This document shows, piece by piece, positions 44,659 through 54,513 of a DNA stretch of 64,000 nt (position 1 is its first letter; every line of letters starts with the position of its first letter). Made by a program: the position numbers and the translations under genes. The notes beneath the pieces were generated by a model that saw only the letters and a program-made list of their open reading frames with translations, was not told the DNA's origin and searched no databases. The DNA comes from Deltaproteobacteria bacterium (lineage in GTDB: Bacteria; Desulfobacterota; GWC2-55-46): assembly GCA_019912665.1 (NCBI GenBank), contig JAIOIE010000006.1, positions 186,001-250,000 on the forward strand, read 5' to 3'.

Positions 44659-47343
44659 ATGCAGGCAAAAAAGACCAGGATAGTAATCATAGGGCTCATC
44701 GGCTTACTCGCGATCCTGTCGCTCTCGCTTCTTAATATTTATACAGAGTGGCTCTTCTTCAAGGAGGCGGGATACACCGGCATATTCACGAAGACGCTCT
44801 CCGCAAAGATAGCCCTTGGCGCTGCCTTCGGGCTTTTTTTCCTCGCCTTCACGACAATCAATACGATAATAGCAAACCGTGCAAGCTTCAGGCCCGTGAA
44901 GCTCCACCTTGTCGACAACCTCGCGCTCCAGGTGCAGGGCCTCGAAAGCATTGTAAAGACAGCGGCCCTGGTCGCCGGGGCCGTCTTCGCCTTTTTCGCG
45001 GCGCAGTGGGGGGCGCTCAGATGGGAGGAGTTCCTAATCTTCACGAATTCCGTCCGCATGGACATGGCAGACCCGGTACTCGGGAAGAACATCGGCTTTT
45101 ACCTTTTCAGGCTCCCGTTCATAGAGTCGCTTAAGGGGTTCGCCGGTTTCACGCTTGTAATGACCTTCCTCATCGTGGGGGCCAATTATTTCCTGAGGGG
45201 CGGCCTAGTCCTTTCCAACGCGGGGTTCTATATCGACAGGAAGGTGAGGGCGCATTTCGGGGTCCTCGGCGGCCTCTTCCTCCTGCTTGCCGCCTTCGGC
45301 TTCTACATAGACACATTCAATCTCCTCCTTACCAAGAACGGCGCCGTCTTCGGCGCCGGCTACGCCGACGTAAATACCAGGCTACTCTTCTACAGGATAC
45401 TCATGGCAGTCACCCCCATAGCGGCGGTGGCGTTCGGAGCCGCCATGCTCAGGGGCGCATTGAAGGCGGCCCTGGTCTCGGCGGGCGTCGTAGGCGTCCT
45501 CTATTTCGGCGGGCTCGTGCTCTATCCCGCGTTCGTGCAGAAGTTCAAGGTCGAGCCAAACGAGCTTGTCCTCGAAACACCCTATATAGAGCACAATATA
45601 AGATTCACGCGCATGGGATACGACCTCGACAGCATAGAGGTCATACCGTTCGACGTGGGCTACGGCCTCACGGCCGGGAATATCGAGGCGAACGACGCGA
45701 CCATCAAGAACATCAGGCTCTGGGACCACGTGCCGCTCCTTCGGACCTACAGCCAGCTCCAGCAAATAAGGACCTACTACAAGTTCGCGGACGTTGACAA
45801 CGACAGGTATACGATAAACGGCGACTACATGCAGGTCATGCTCTCGGCAAGGGAACTCTCCTACGCAGACCTCCCGAGCAGGTCATGGATAAACGAGAAG
45901 CTCACATTCACCCACGGCTATGGCTTGGCCCTCGGGCCCGTAAGCAGGATAACCCGCGAAGGGCTCCCTGAGCTCATGGTCCAGGACATACCCCCTGTGC
46001 GCCACGGGAACCTCGCCGTCACAAGGCCCGAGATATACTACGGGGAGCTATCGAGCGACTACGTGGTCGTCAACACCAAGGTGCAGGAGTTCAGCTATCC
46101 TACCACCGAAGGGAACGTCTACACCTCCTATGAGGGAGAGGGCGGCGTAAGGCTCGATTCGCTCCTCAAAAGGGCGCTTTTCGCGCTCAGGTTCAAGACC
46201 GAGAAGATACTCCTTTCATCAGATATAAAGCCGGAGAGCAGGATTCTCTATTACAGGAACGTGCTCGAAAGGGTACGGACCATAGCGCCGTTCCTCATAT
46301 TCGACAAGGACCCGTACCTCGTCCTCTCGGACGACGGAAGGCTCGTGTGGATGATAGACGCGTACACCACTTCGAGAAGGCTCCCATATTCTACGCCCAT
46401 TGACGGGCGGACGAACTACATAAGGAACTCGGTAAAGGCCGTCGTCGACGCGTACGACGGGTCGGTAAAATTCTACGTGAGCGACCCTGAGGACCCGGTC
46501 CTAAGAGTCTACTCCGGGATATTCGAAGGCGCATTCGAGCCGCTCGAAGTCATGCCCGATGACCTAAAGAGGCATATAAGGTATCCGCAGGGGCTACTGA
46601 GCGTGCAGGCGGCCATCTACTCCTCGTACCACATGACCGACCCGCAGGTCTTCTACAACAAGGAGAACCTCTGGGAGATACCGGTCTTCTCCGAAAGGAC
46701 TATGGAACCCTACTACACCATAATGAGGCTTCCCGGGGAGGAGATGGAGGAGTACATACTGCTTCTTCCGTACACCCCTGCCAAGAGGGACAACCTCGCG
46801 GCCTGGCTCGCGGCCAGGTGCGATGTCCCCAATTACGGCAAGCTCGTGGTCTATACCTTCCCGAGGGACAGGCTGATTTACGGGCCCAAGCAGATAGACG
46901 CCAGGATAAACCAGGACTCGTACATATCCCAGCAGCTCACGCTCTGGGGGCAGAGGGGCTCGCAGGTCATAAGAGGGAGCCTCCTTGTAATACCGATAGA
47001 GAATTCGCTCCTCTACGTCCAGCCCCTGTATCTCGCGGCAGTGGACAAGGCCGGCCTGCCGGAGCTCCGGAGGGTCATAGTCGCCTACGAGAACGAGGTC
47101 GTGATGGAGGAGAACCTCGAGCTTGCGCTCGAACGCCTTTTCGGCGGCAGAAAAGCCGCCCGGACGCGCGCCGCCGGGACCGCTCCAGCTGCGGGGCCGA
47201 ACGAGACCAGGACAACCGAGATGGCGAAGGAGGCAATGCGAACCTTCGAGCGGGCGCTCGAGAAGCAGAGGAGGGGCGACTGGGCAGGGTACGGCGAGGA
47301 GCTTGAAAAACTGGAAGAGTTATTGAAGAGGATCGCGAGATAG
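44659..47343 (+). CDS. UPF0182 family large membrane protein
   Basis: An 894-residue protein of the UPF0182/COG1615 family. Seven or so membrane segments lie in the first 300 residues (the first at about 8-25), then a long extracytoplasmic domain with ETPYIEHNIRFTRMGYDLD, WDHVPLLRTYSQLQQIRTYY, YGELSSDYVVVNTKVQEFSYP and YIRNSVKAVVDAYDGSVKFY, all family hallmarks. The last 60 residues are low-complexity and charged. The function is unknown. cysQ follows after 33 nt. Confidence 0.95.
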   Translation: MQAKKTRIVIIGLIGLLAILSLSLLNIYTEWLFFKEAGYTGIFTKTLSAKIALGAAFGLFFLAFTTINTIIANRASFRPVKLHLVDNLALQVQGLESIVKTAALVAGAVFAFFAAQWGALRWEEFLIFTNSVRMDMADPVLGKNIGFYLFRLPFIESLKGFAGFTLVMTFLIVGANYFLRGGLVLSNAGFYIDRKVRAHFGVLGGLFLLLAAFGFYIDTFNLLLTKNGAVFGAGYADVNTRLLFYRILMAVTPIAAVAFGAAMLRGALKAALVSAGVVGVLYFGGLVLYPAFVQKFKVEPNELVLETPYIEHNIRFTRMGYDLDSIEVIPFDVGYGLTAGNIEANDATIKNIRLWDHVPLLRTYSQLQQIRTYYKFADVDNDRYTINGDYMQVMLSARELSYADLPSRSWINEKLTFTHGYGLALGPVSRITREGLPELMVQDIPPVRHGNLAVTRPEIYYGELSSDYVVVNTKVQEFSYPTTEGNVYTSYEGEGGVRLDSLLKRALFALRFKTEKILLSSDIKPESRILYYRNVLERVRTIAPFLIFDKDPYLVLSDDGRLVWMIDAYTTSRRLPYSTPIDGRTNYIRNSVKAVVDAYDGSVKFYVSDPEDPVLRVYSGIFEGAFEPLEVMPDDLKRHIRYPQGLLSVQAAIYSSYHMTDPQVFYNKENLWEIPVFSERTMEPYYTIMRLPGEEMEEYILLLPYTPAKRDNLAAWLAARCDVPNYGKLVVYTFPRDRLIYGPKQIDARINQDSYISQQLTLWGQRGSQVIRGSLLVIPIENSLLYVQPLYLAAVDKAGLPELRRVIVAYENEVVMEENLELALERLFGGRKAARTRAAGTAPAAGPNETRTTEMAKEAMRTFERALEKQRRGDWAGYGEELEKLEELLKRIAR

Positions 47344-47376
47344 GGCCTTGTTGTTAAGCCCTTAAGGAGGATGCGG

Positions 47377-48162
47377 ATGCTTTCAGAGGTAGTCGAGCTT
47401 GCGAGAAAAGCCGGGTGCTCGATCATGGAAATCTACTCCCGTCCCTTCTCGGTTGAGTACAAGGAGGACTCATCGCCGCTAACAGAGGCCGACAGCGCCT
47501 CTCACCGCGTGATAGCCGCTGGACTTCCGGCAATCGCCCCGGGCGTGCCTGTAATATCCGAGGAAGGCGATAGCGTCCCGTTCGAGGCGAGGCGGGGCTT
47601 TGAGCGGTTCTGGCTTGTCGACCCGCTCGACGGCACAAAGGAGTTCATAAAAAGAAACGGGGAGTTCACGGTCAACATAGCCCTTATCGAGAACGGGGCT
47701 CCTGTCCTGGGGGTCGTCTACGCCCCGGCTGCGGGCCTGATGTACTTTGCCGAAAGGGGCAGAGGCGCTTTCAGGGAAAGGGCAGGGGAGGCCCCGGCAA
47801 GGATACGTTCAGGGCTTGCGGGCACCGGGATCCGCGCGGTCGTCAGCAGGTCGCACCCGGACGCCCATGTGGAGGCATTCCTCAAGGGCTATGATGTTTC
47901 GAGCCGGGTGGAGGCTGGAAGCTCCCTTAAGTTCTGCATCGTGGCCGAGGGCAGGGCAGACCTCTATCCGAGGTTCGGCGAGACATGGGAATGGGACACG
48001 GCCGCGGGACACGCCGTCGCAGCAGAGGCAGGGGCGTCGGTAGTGCTCCCGGACGGTAGCCCGCTCCTTTACAATAAGGAGAGCATCAAGAACCCGGGGT
48101 TCATCGCGGCTTCGGCCGGGCTTGCCGTCAGGCCGTATACGGCGGCACAAATAAGCTCTTGA
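47377..48162 (+). CDS. cysQ: 3'(2'),5'-bisphosphate nucleotidase CysQ
   Basis: A 261-residue FIG/IMPase-fold phosphatase that hydrolyses PAP to AMP during sulfate assimilation. Metal-site motifs: SPLTEADSASH, ISEEGD, WLVDPLDGTKEFI and a late WEWDTAAGHA. I chose the ATG at 47377 because AAGGAGG ends 6 nt upstream; the ATG at 47371 abuts that site and would add two residues. It is downstream of UPF0182, and no other sulfur genes are seen. Confidence 0.94.
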   Translation: MLSEVVELARKAGCSIMEIYSRPFSVEYKEDSSPLTEADSASHRVIAAGLPAIAPGVPVISEEGDSVPFEARRGFERFWLVDPLDGTKEFIKRNGEFTVNIALIENGAPVLGVVYAPAAGLMYFAERGRGAFRERAGEAPARIRSGLAGTGIRAVVSRSHPDAHVEAFLKGYDVSSRVEAGSSLKFCIVAEGRADLYPRFGETWEWDTAAGHAVAAEAGASVVLPDGSPLLYNKESIKNPGFIAASAGLAVRPYTAAQISS

Positions 48163-48199
48163 CAATTTTGATGACTATGATAATTATATTCATGTCATC
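48159..48199 (+). promoter_or_regulatory. putative promoter and Fur-like operator before tRNA-Gly/fur
   Basis: TTGACA (48159-48164) is followed by TGATAATTATATTCA (48178-48192), which matches the 7-1-7 Fur box (TGATAAT-N-ATTATCA) at 12 of 14 positions and includes the expected -10 area. A wider palindrome GATGAC...GTCATC (48170-48199) surrounds it. The position suggests iron-responsive control of the tRNA-Gly/Fur-family unit. Confidence 0.45.
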
Positions 48200-48275
48200 G
48201 GAACCAGTACGGCATTTGATGCCTTTCCGGTCCCCCCGATTGAAATAAACATAAAAAGCAGGGCGTTTTCTTCAC

Positions 48276-48351
48276 GCGGGAGTAGCTCAGTTGGTAGAGC
48301 GCAACCTTGCCAAGGTTGAGGTCGCGGGTTCGAGACCCGTCTCCCGCTCCA
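48276..48351 (+). tRNA. tRNA-Gly (anticodon GCC)
   Basis: A 76-nt cloverleaf: acceptor GCGGGAG (48276-48282) with CTCCCGC (48341-48347), D arm GCTC/GAGC, anticodon stem CAACC/GGTTG with loop TTGCCAA and anticodon GCC at 48309-48311, T arm GCGGG-TTCGAGA-CCCGT, discriminator T and encoded CCA (48349-48351). It reads GGC/GGT glycine codons. The Fur-family gene follows 49 nt downstream. Confidence 0.98.
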
Positions 48352-48400
48352 TTTCTTTTGTGCCTCCTGATCGATCCTCTTGCCCCAAGGTGCGTGCTTT

Positions 48401-48832
48401 ATGCAGCCTGAAAACAAAATGGAGATCCTCAAGTCCTACATCGAGGCCAAGGGGCTTAAGTCCACGTCCCAGAGGGACTTCATCGCAGATACCTTTTTCA
48501 GGACCAACACCCACATCTCGCTCGACGAGCTGCTGAAGAAAGTAAAAAGGAAGACGCCGAATATCGGCTATGCCACCGTGTACAGGACCATGAAGCTCCT
48601 GACCGAATGCGGCCTCGCCATATCCAGGCAGTTCGGAGACGGGCAGACGAGATATGAGAACCTCCCCGAGGACGGGCACCACGACCACATCATCTGCATC
48701 AAATGCTCACGGATCGCCGAGTTTCACAACCAGAAGATAGAGCAGCTCCAGGCCGAAACTGCAAAGAAGCTCGGGTTCACGGTCGTAAACCACAAGCTTG
48801 AGCTCTACGGCTACTGCCCTGACTGCGCCTGA
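48401..48832 (+). CDS. Fur family metal-responsive transcriptional regulator
   Basis: A 143-residue regulator. A winged-helix domain (KSTSQRDFIADTFF, NIGYATVYRTMKLL) is followed by the dimerisation/metal domain with GHHDHIICIKC and YGYCPDC, giving histidine ligands and two CxxC pairs for structural zinc. Whether it senses Fe, Zn or peroxide cannot be told. The ATG at 48401 has AAGGTG 10 nt upstream; an upstream TTG at 48380 is less likely. Neighbouring feoB and a DtxR-type gene point to iron. Confidence 0.93.
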   Translation: MQPENKMEILKSYIEAKGLKSTSQRDFIADTFFRTNTHISLDELLKKVKRKTPNIGYATVYRTMKLLTECGLAISRQFGDGQTRYENLPEDGHHDHIICIKCSRIAEFHNQKIEQLQAETAKKLGFTVVNHKLELYGYCPDCA

Positions 48833-48905
48833 CCCCGCCTTTTTCGTTCCGGTCCGCTCATTTCATCCGGTTCGCCCCAATTTTCTGAGAATTTCAAGAA
48901 TTAGC

Positions 48906-48934
48906 TTGCAACTGAAAATGGATGTTATTATCAT
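48906..48934 (+). promoter_or_regulatory. putative feoB promoter with imperfect metal-regulator dyad
   Basis: TTGCAA (48906-48911), a 17-nt spacer and TATCAT (48929-48934). TGAAAAT (48913-48919) and ATTATCA (48927-48933) form a 6/7 inverted repeat across it, resembling split Fur half-sites with too long a spacer. The first ATG is 7 nt after the -10 (leaderless geometry); a second in-frame ATG at 48966 has AAAAGG upstream. Confidence 0.4.
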
Positions 48935-48941
48935 CTAAGGT

Positions 48942-50927
48942 ATGCATCAAGGAAGCGAAAAGGTAATGGCCCAGGCCCAAGCCGGAGGCTCGCTGGTCCT
49001 TGTCGGCAACCCGAACGTGGGAAAAAGCGTCATCTTCGGGGCGCTGACCGGCAGGTACGCCACTGTCTCCAACTACCCAGGCACCTCGGTTGAGATATCA
49101 AGGGGCATTGCGCGTTTCGGCACAAAAAGGCTCGGCATCATAGACAGTCCGGGCGTTAACAGCCTGGTCCCCATGTCAGAGGACGAGCTGGTCACAAGGG
49201 ACATTCTTATGACCGGTGAGGTGTCCTCCGCGCTCCAGGTCATGGACTCCAAGAACCTCCGAAGGAGCCTCCTCATAACCCTCCAGTTGATGGAGATGGG
49301 CCTTCCCGTGACGCTCGCCCTCAATATGTACGACGAGGCCGGGGAGCGGGGCATAGGGATAGATACCGCTGCGCTCGCCTCCAGCCTCGGCTTAAAGGTC
49401 ATACCCACCATAGCGACCCAGAGATGGAATCTCGATAAGCTCGAGGCCGCCTTCTATAACCGTGAAAAACCGGCGAATTCCCCCGTTAAATACCCGCAGC
49501 AAATAGAAGAGGGCATACGGGCTATCGAGCCGCTTGTGCCGAAGGCCAGCATATCGGCAAGGTCGATTGCAATAATGCTCCTTTCCGGGGACACGACCCT
49601 CAAGCCCTGGCTCTCAAAGACCTTCGGTCAGGGCGAGATGAAGAGAGTTGAGGACATAAGGACGTCGGTCCAGGCAAGGTTTAAGGACCCGGTCGGGTAC
49701 ATAATAAACCGCGCAAGGCTAAAGGCGGTCGATTCGCTTGTATCGAAGGTCGTGACGACCGAAACACCCGGAAAGGGAAAAGCGGCCGCCTTTATAGGCT
49801 CGATCACCATGCACCCTGTCTGGGGCATCCCCATCCTCCTCGCCGTGCTTTTCATCATGTACGAGTTTGTCGGCGTGCTCGGCGCGGGCGTAAGCGTTGA
49901 TTTCTTCGAGGAGGTCGTCTTCGGCGAGCTCGTGAACCCCTGGGCCGAGCGTGTGGTCGGATATGCCTTCGCGCCGGGGAGTCTTGTCTACGACCTTCTG
50001 GTAGGCGAGTACGGCGTCTTTACAATGGCCTTTACCTACGCTATCGCCATCGTCCTCCCTATCGTGAGCTTCTTCTTCATTTTCTTCAGTTTCCTGGAGG
50101 ACTCTGGCTATCTACCGAGGCTCGCGGTCATGGTCGACAGGATATTCAAGGCGATGGGACTTAACGGCAAGGCCGTCCTCCCGATGGTATTGGGGCTAGG
50201 ATGCGACACAATGGCCACCATGACGACCAGGATACTGGAATCCCGGAAGGAGCGGGTAATAGTGACTCTACTCCTCGCACTCGGGGTACCGTGCTCAGCT
50301 CAGTTAGGCGTCATACTCGGCATGCTCGGGGCTGTCTCGCTCACGGCATCGGTCCTCTGGGCCGTCATAGTCCTCCTCGTGCTCTTTCTGGTGGGCATTC
50401 TGGCCTCGAAGGTGCTGCCCGGACAGCCTTCGGACTTCATCCTCGAGATACCGCCAGTAAGGATCCCGCAACTCTCGAACATGCTCCTTAAGACCCTCGT
50501 GCGTGTCCAGTGGTATCTGAAGGAGGCAGTGCCGCTTTTCATCCTGGGCACGCTTGTGCTCTTCGTGCTCGATAAGCTCAATGCCCTGAACGCGATCCAG
50601 AGGGCGGTATCTCCGGTCATAGTGGGGCTACTGAGCCTCCCTGCCGAGACTACCGAGGCGTTCCTCATAGGTTTTCTAAGGAGGGACTACGGGGCCGCCG
50701 GCCTCCTGGCGCTCCAGAAGGAGGGGATGCTGGACCCGGTCCAGGTAGTCGTAAGCCTTGTGACAATGACCCTCTTCGTCCCTTGCATAGCGAACCTCTT
50801 CATGATAGTTAAAGAGAGGGGGCTAAAGACGGCCGTTTTGATGTCGGCCTTCATATTCCCGTTCGCGATACTAGTGGGGGCCGTAGTGAACCTGGCCCTC
50901 AGATTGACAGGGATAATGCTCCAATAA
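48942..50927 (+). CDS. feoB: ferrous iron transporter FeoB
   Basis: A 661-residue membrane GTPase importing Fe2+. The N-terminal G domain has G1 GNPNVGKS (22-29), NYPGTSVE (G2/switch I), DSPG (G3; DTPG or DLPG is usual) and NMYD (G4). The C-terminal half carries about ten membrane helices, with the Gate motif VLGLGCDTMATMTTR and a second gate GVPCSAQLG. It is slightly shorter than the usual 700-770. A start at 48966 is an alternative. The DtxR-FeoA gene follows after 12 nt and supplies the FeoA function. Confidence 0.95.
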   Translation: MHQGSEKVMAQAQAGGSLVLVGNPNVGKSVIFGALTGRYATVSNYPGTSVEISRGIARFGTKRLGIIDSPGVNSLVPMSEDELVTRDILMTGEVSSALQVMDSKNLRRSLLITLQLMEMGLPVTLALNMYDEAGERGIGIDTAALASSLGLKVIPTIATQRWNLDKLEAAFYNREKPANSPVKYPQQIEEGIRAIEPLVPKASISARSIAIMLLSGDTTLKPWLSKTFGQGEMKRVEDIRTSVQARFKDPVGYIINRARLKAVDSLVSKVVTTETPGKGKAAAFIGSITMHPVWGIPILLAVLFIMYEFVGVLGAGVSVDFFEEVVFGELVNPWAERVVGYAFAPGSLVYDLLVGEYGVFTMAFTYAIAIVLPIVSFFFIFFSFLEDSGYLPRLAVMVDRIFKAMGLNGKAVLPMVLGLGCDTMATMTTRILESRKERVIVTLLLALGVPCSAQLGVILGMLGAVSLTASVLWAVIVLLVLFLVGILASKVLPGQPSDFILEIPPVRIPQLSNMLLKTLVRVQWYLKEAVPLFILGTLVLFVLDKLNALNAIQRAVSPVIVGLLSLPAETTEAFLIGFLRRDYGAAGLLALQKEGMLDPVQVVVSLVTMTLFVPCIANLFMIVKERGLKTAVLMSAFIFPFAILVGAVVNLALRLTGIMLQ

Positions 50928-50939
50928 AGGCGGAGAAAG

Positions 50940-51599
50940 ATGACCAAAGACAAGGCAGTCGACGAGGTACTCGAGTTCATATGGTCCCAGAGGGAGCTGG
51001 GCTCGAGCTCGGTAAAGCAGCTTATGGGTATCAAGGAAGTGGCCGAGGAGGCCGATACCGCCACGATCGAGCGCATGATGAAGGGCGGGCTCGTTACCAT
51101 AGCCGGCGATACCATCACGCTTACGTCGACAGGAGAGAGGCTCGCGGAGGCCGCGATACGCCGCCACAGGCTCGCTGAAAGGCTCCTTACCGAAGTGCTG
51201 GCCATGAGCGATGAGAACCTCGAGCAGAACGCATGCTCATTCGAGCACACCCTCTCGCCCGAGGTGACGGATTCCATCTGCACGCTTTTAGGGCACCCGC
51301 CGACATGCCCTCACGGCCTCCCGATCCCCAGGGGCGCATGCTGTAAAAAGACGAAAGACGAGCTTAAGCCGATAGTGCAGCAGCTTAACGTGCTCGAAGT
51401 GGGCGATACCGGCAGGATAATATTCATAGCCTCCAATGCGCACGCGAGGCTAGACAAGCTCGGCTCGCTCGGCATAGTCCCGGGAAGCACCATAAGGGTG
51501 CACCAGAAAAGGCCCGCTTTCGTAATCCAGCTCGGCGAGACCACCCTTGCCCTCGACCCCGAGATAATAAAGGAAATATACGTAAGGAAGATCGAGTAG
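50940..51599 (+). CDS. DtxR/MntR-type regulator fused to a FeoA domain
   Basis: A 219-residue protein. The N-terminal winged helix and dimerisation domain (TATIERMMKGGLV, RHRLAERLLTEVL, CSFEHTLSPEVTDSICTLLGHP) with the CPHGLPIPRG motif belong to DtxR/MntR metal-dependent repressors; the C-terminal 75 residues (LNVLEVGDTGRIIFI, LGSLGIVPGSTI) form a FeoA/SH3-like domain. No separate feoA exists here, so the fusion may regulate feoB transcription and also assist FeoB. GGAG precedes the ATG. GACC rather than a plain histidine cluster surrounds residue 130. Confidence 0.92.
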   Translation: MTKDKAVDEVLEFIWSQRELGSSSVKQLMGIKEVAEEADTATIERMMKGGLVTIAGDTITLTSTGERLAEAAIRRHRLAERLLTEVLAMSDENLEQNACSFEHTLSPEVTDSICTLLGHPPTCPHGLPIPRGACCKKTKDELKPIVQQLNVLEVGDTGRIIFIASNAHARLDKLGSLGIVPGSTIRVHQKRPAFVIQLGETTLALDPEIIKEIYVRKIE

Positions 51600-51663
51600 G
51601 GCGACACATCTGCATTTTATTCGTGCCTAATCCATAAGAGAGCCATATGGAGACGACCGTGCC

Positions 51664-53280
51664 ATGAGCGGGTCAGGTGAAAATCGCGCTTATCTGGCGT
51701 GGTTTGTCGTGATAACAGCCGCCGTGATCGGGGCCCTGATAAGGTCCCATCTCCTCGATGTTCCGCTTGAACGGGATGAGGGGGAATACGCATATGCGGC
51801 GCAGCTACTGCTCAAAGGCATCCCGCCCTATGAGTTCATGCACAGCCTCAAGCTCCCTGGGGTTTTCACCGCGTACGCGTTAATCATGCTCGCGTTCGGT
51901 CAGACCGCCGCGGGCATCCACCTTGGGCTCCTGGCGGTCAACTTTCTTTCCGTAGTCCTCATGTACCTGCTGTCCAGGAAGTTTTTGCCTCCGGTCCCGA
52001 GCGCCTTGTCTGCCTCATTTTTCGCGGTACTCTCTCTAAGTTCGTCGTTCCTCGGGCTCTCCGCCAACACTGAGCATTTCGTGGTCTTTTTCGTGATAGG
52101 CGGCCTGCTCTTTCTATTCAGGAGCGTGGAATCACGCAAAACCCTGCTCTTTTTCCTCTGCGGCCTGTTTTTCGGGTTCGCTTTCCTGATGAAGCAGCAC
52201 GCCATTATTTTTACGGCGTTGCCTGTCTCCTATGTGGCCATCCTGCAGCTTCGCGAAAGGGTTTACATCCGGGGAGAGTTGCTCCGTTTTTCAGCGATGT
52301 TCTTCCTGGGGGCGGCCCTGCCTTTCGGCCTAACGGCGCTGATTTTCTGGGTCTGGGGCGTTTTCGACAAGTTCTTCTTCTGGACTTTTCTGTACGCTTC
52401 CAAGTACGTTTCGAGGGTCGATTTCCCGACGGGCCTGCAAATCCTGAAAAGCGCAATTTACCAGATGAAGGGCTCGGTTCTTCCGCTGATTGCGGTATCC
52501 TGCGCAGGATTGTTGTTCCCGCCTGCCCGCAGGGATTCCCGAAACCGCTTTATATTCCTCTGGCTGTTTTTCATCATCTCCGCATTGGCCGTATCGCCAG
52601 GCTTTTATTTCCGCGAGCATTATTTCATATTGCTCCTTCCCGTTCTTTCCATGCTCTTCGGTGTTGTCGTCTCGCGGATTATGGATGGCATGGAAAAATT
52701 GAGAATCATGATGGCGGACTGGGTCTTGATATGCGCTTCATTCCTCTTCTTGGCGTATCCTCTTTTCAAGGACCGAACAATCCTTTTCTTTTCAACTCCG
52801 GACGAGGTCTCAAGGACCTTATACGGCGCGAATCCCTTTCCCGAATCCGCCGAGATCGCGAGATATATAAGAAATAACTCCGGGCCTGACGACACGATTA
52901 TCGTACTGGGGTCTGAACCGCAGATATATTTCCTCTCCGACCGGCGTTCGGCAACCCCTTACATTTATATGTATCCGATAGTCGAACCGCACGAATATGC
53001 GAAGCATATGGACGTGGAACTCAGGGCCGATATCGCGCAAAACAGGCCTTCTTTTCTCGTCTACGCGAACATACACAGGTCCTGGGGAATTTCGCGTGGC
53101 AAAATGCATGTGGTTACCGATTGGTTTTCACAATTGGAGCTGGGAGATTACGAGCTCGACGGCATCGTGCACATAAAGCCTGCCGGGACGGAATACAAAT
53201 GGGGCCCGCAGACTGAATTTGACTATAATGCTCTTAACCCTTACAATAACTGGCTACTCGTGCTGAAGAGAACTTCATGA
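51664..53280 (+). CDS. GT39-like (PMT/ArnT-type) membrane glycosyltransferase
   Basis: A 538-residue protein with about eleven membrane helices. The first external loop has [19 protein letters not shown], the acidic DE motif of GT-C transferases using polyprenyl-phosphate sugars. HSLKLPG follows. The C-terminal 130 residues form a soluble domain ([16 protein letters not shown]). The acceptor is unknown; envelope polysaccharide or lipid modification is likely. GGAG lies upstream of the ATG. Its 3' end overlaps the convergent SDR gene by 6 nt. Confidence 0.85.
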   Translation: MSGSGENRAYLAWFVVITAAVIGALIRSHLLDVPLERDEGEYAYAAQLLLKGIPPYEFMHSLKLPGVFTAYALIMLAFGQTAAGIHLGLLAVNFLSVVLMYLLSRKFLPPVPSALSASFFAVLSLSSSFLGLSANTEHFVVFFVIGGLLFLFRSVESRKTLLFFLCGLFFGFAFLMKQHAIIFTALPVSYVAILQLRERVYIRGELLRFSAMFFLGAALPFGLTALIFWVWGVFDKFFFWTFLYASKYVSRVDFPTGLQILKSAIYQMKGSVLPLIAVSCAGLLFPPARRDSRNRFIFLWLFFIISALAVSPGFYFREHYFILLLPVLSMLFGVVVSRIMDGMEKLRIMMADWVLICASFLFLAYPLFKDRTILFFSTPDEVSRTLYGANPFPESAEIARYIRNNSGPDDTIIVLGSEPQIYFLSDRRSATPYIYMYPIVEPHEYAKHMDVELRADIAQNRPSFLVYANIHRSWGISRGKMHVVTDWFSQLELGDYELDGIVHIKPAGTEYKWGPQTEFDYNALNPYNNWLLVLKRTS

Positions 53281-54342
53281 CATTTGTTTCTGGGTCCGTC
53301 GGCACCATGCCTCCGCAATCTCCATGATCACCCCTTTAAGGTCCTTTCTGACCTCCCAGCCAGGGTAGTGCGCCTTCGCCTTCGACAGGTCCGAGATGTA
53401 GCAGATATGGTCGCCTGAGCGGTTTCCTTCCGAATATTCCCAGTCCATCGGTATGCCCGAGATCGACTCCATGACGCCGAAGGCCTCGATTATGGATACA
53501 GAGTTGCCTCTACCGCCGCCGAGGTTATAGACCTCGGCTACTCTTGGAGAAGCGAGAAAACACATTATGAAATCGACCACGTCGTCCGAGTGGATATTGT
53601 CGCGGACCTGCTTCCCCTTATACCCGTATACCCTGTATGTCTTTCTCTCGATATTGCATTTAACCAGATAGCTCAGGAAGCCGTGGAGCTCCACCCCGGA
53701 ATGGTTGGGCCCGGTGAGGCAGCCGCCCCTGAGGCATACTGTCGGCATCCCGAAATACCTCCCGTACTCCTGTACCATAAGGTCTGCGGCGGCCTTGGAC
53801 GCGCCGAAGAGCGAATGCTTGGACCTGTCTATCCTCATGTCTTCTGAAATGCCGTTTTTAAACGCCGGGTCCGCATAGTCGTATCTCGTCTCTGTCTCGA
53901 AAATCTCAAGCTCGTTGGGCGCGTCCCCGTAGACCTTGTTGGTCGATAGATGGATGAAAGGGGATTCCGGGCAAGCAAGCCTAGCCGCCTCGAGGAGATT
54001 AAGCGTCCCTCCGGCGTTGACGTCGAAGTCGTCGAACGGCCTCGAAGCGGCGAGGTCGTGGCTCGGCTGAGCGGCCGCGTGGACTATGGCCGAAGGCCTG
54101 AGGTCGCTGACCACTTCCATCACCTTCCGCCTGTCCCTTATGTCGGCCTCGATGTGCCTGAACCCGGGGTGCTTCCGGACTAGCCTCGACTGGTTCCAGC
54201 GTGTGTCTCCGGCAGGTCCGAAGAACTCGGCTCTCATGTTGTTATCTATGCCAGCCACATCCCAGCCCTCCTCTGAAAAGCGCCCGACGACCGCGCTCCC
54301 GATCAGGCCGCTCGAACCTGTAACAAGGAGTTTTTTTTTCAT
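53275..54342 (-). CDS. NAD-dependent epimerase/dehydratase, CDP-tyvelose 2-epimerase-like
   Basis: A 355-residue extended SDR. The Rossmann motif is [30 protein letters not shown] and [10 protein letters not shown] resemble the TyvE branch acting on CDP-dideoxyhexoses; [10 protein letters not shown] is typical of the family. The usual YxxxK catalytic motif reads FGASK ([12 protein letters not shown]), so the tyrosine is phenylalanine. Together with the GT-C gene it may belong to envelope sugar metabolism. It is transcribed towards the GT-C gene. Confidence 0.85.
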   Translation of the reverse strand: MKKKLLVTGSSGLIGSAVVGRFSEEGWDVAGIDNNMRAEFFGPAGDTRWNQSRLVRKHPGFRHIEADIRDRRKVMEVVSDLRPSAIVHAAAQPSHDLAASRPFDDFDVNAGGTLNLLEAARLACPESPFIHLSTNKVYGDAPNELEIFETETRYDYADPAFKNGISEDMRIDRSKHSLFGASKAAADLMVQEYGRYFGMPTVCLRGGCLTGPNHSGVELHGFLSYLVKCNIERKTYRVYGYKGKQVRDNIHSDDVVDFIMCFLASPRVAEVYNLGGGRGNSVSIIEAFGVMESISGIPMDWEYSEGNRSGDHICYISDLSKAKAHYPGWEVRKDLKGVIMEIAEAWCRRTQKQMS

Positions 54343-54495
54343 TTGTGTGATCCTGGGACCGGGAAATTGTCGCCCTTTGTACGATTTTTGCCCTACAATG
54401 AAAAGGTTAGCAGAACTTGCCGTGTGCGCAATGGACGCTAGGAGCGTCGCTTCACTGAAACTGATTTAAAACCCCTACCCAAACCCCTTGAAATA

Positions 54496-54504
54496 TGGTA
54501 ATCT
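54496..54504 (+). promoter_or_regulatory. putative extended -10 of dnaE
   Basis: TGG-TAATCT (54496-54504), an extended -10 pattern without a convincing -35, ends 9 nt before the dnaE ATG. The bases before the ATG (TTCCTCCCT) are pyrimidine-rich with no Shine-Dalgarno, suggesting a nearly leaderless transcript. The remaining upstream gap (54343-54495) shows nothing else recognisable. Confidence 0.3.
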
Positions 54505-54513
54505 TTCCTCCCT

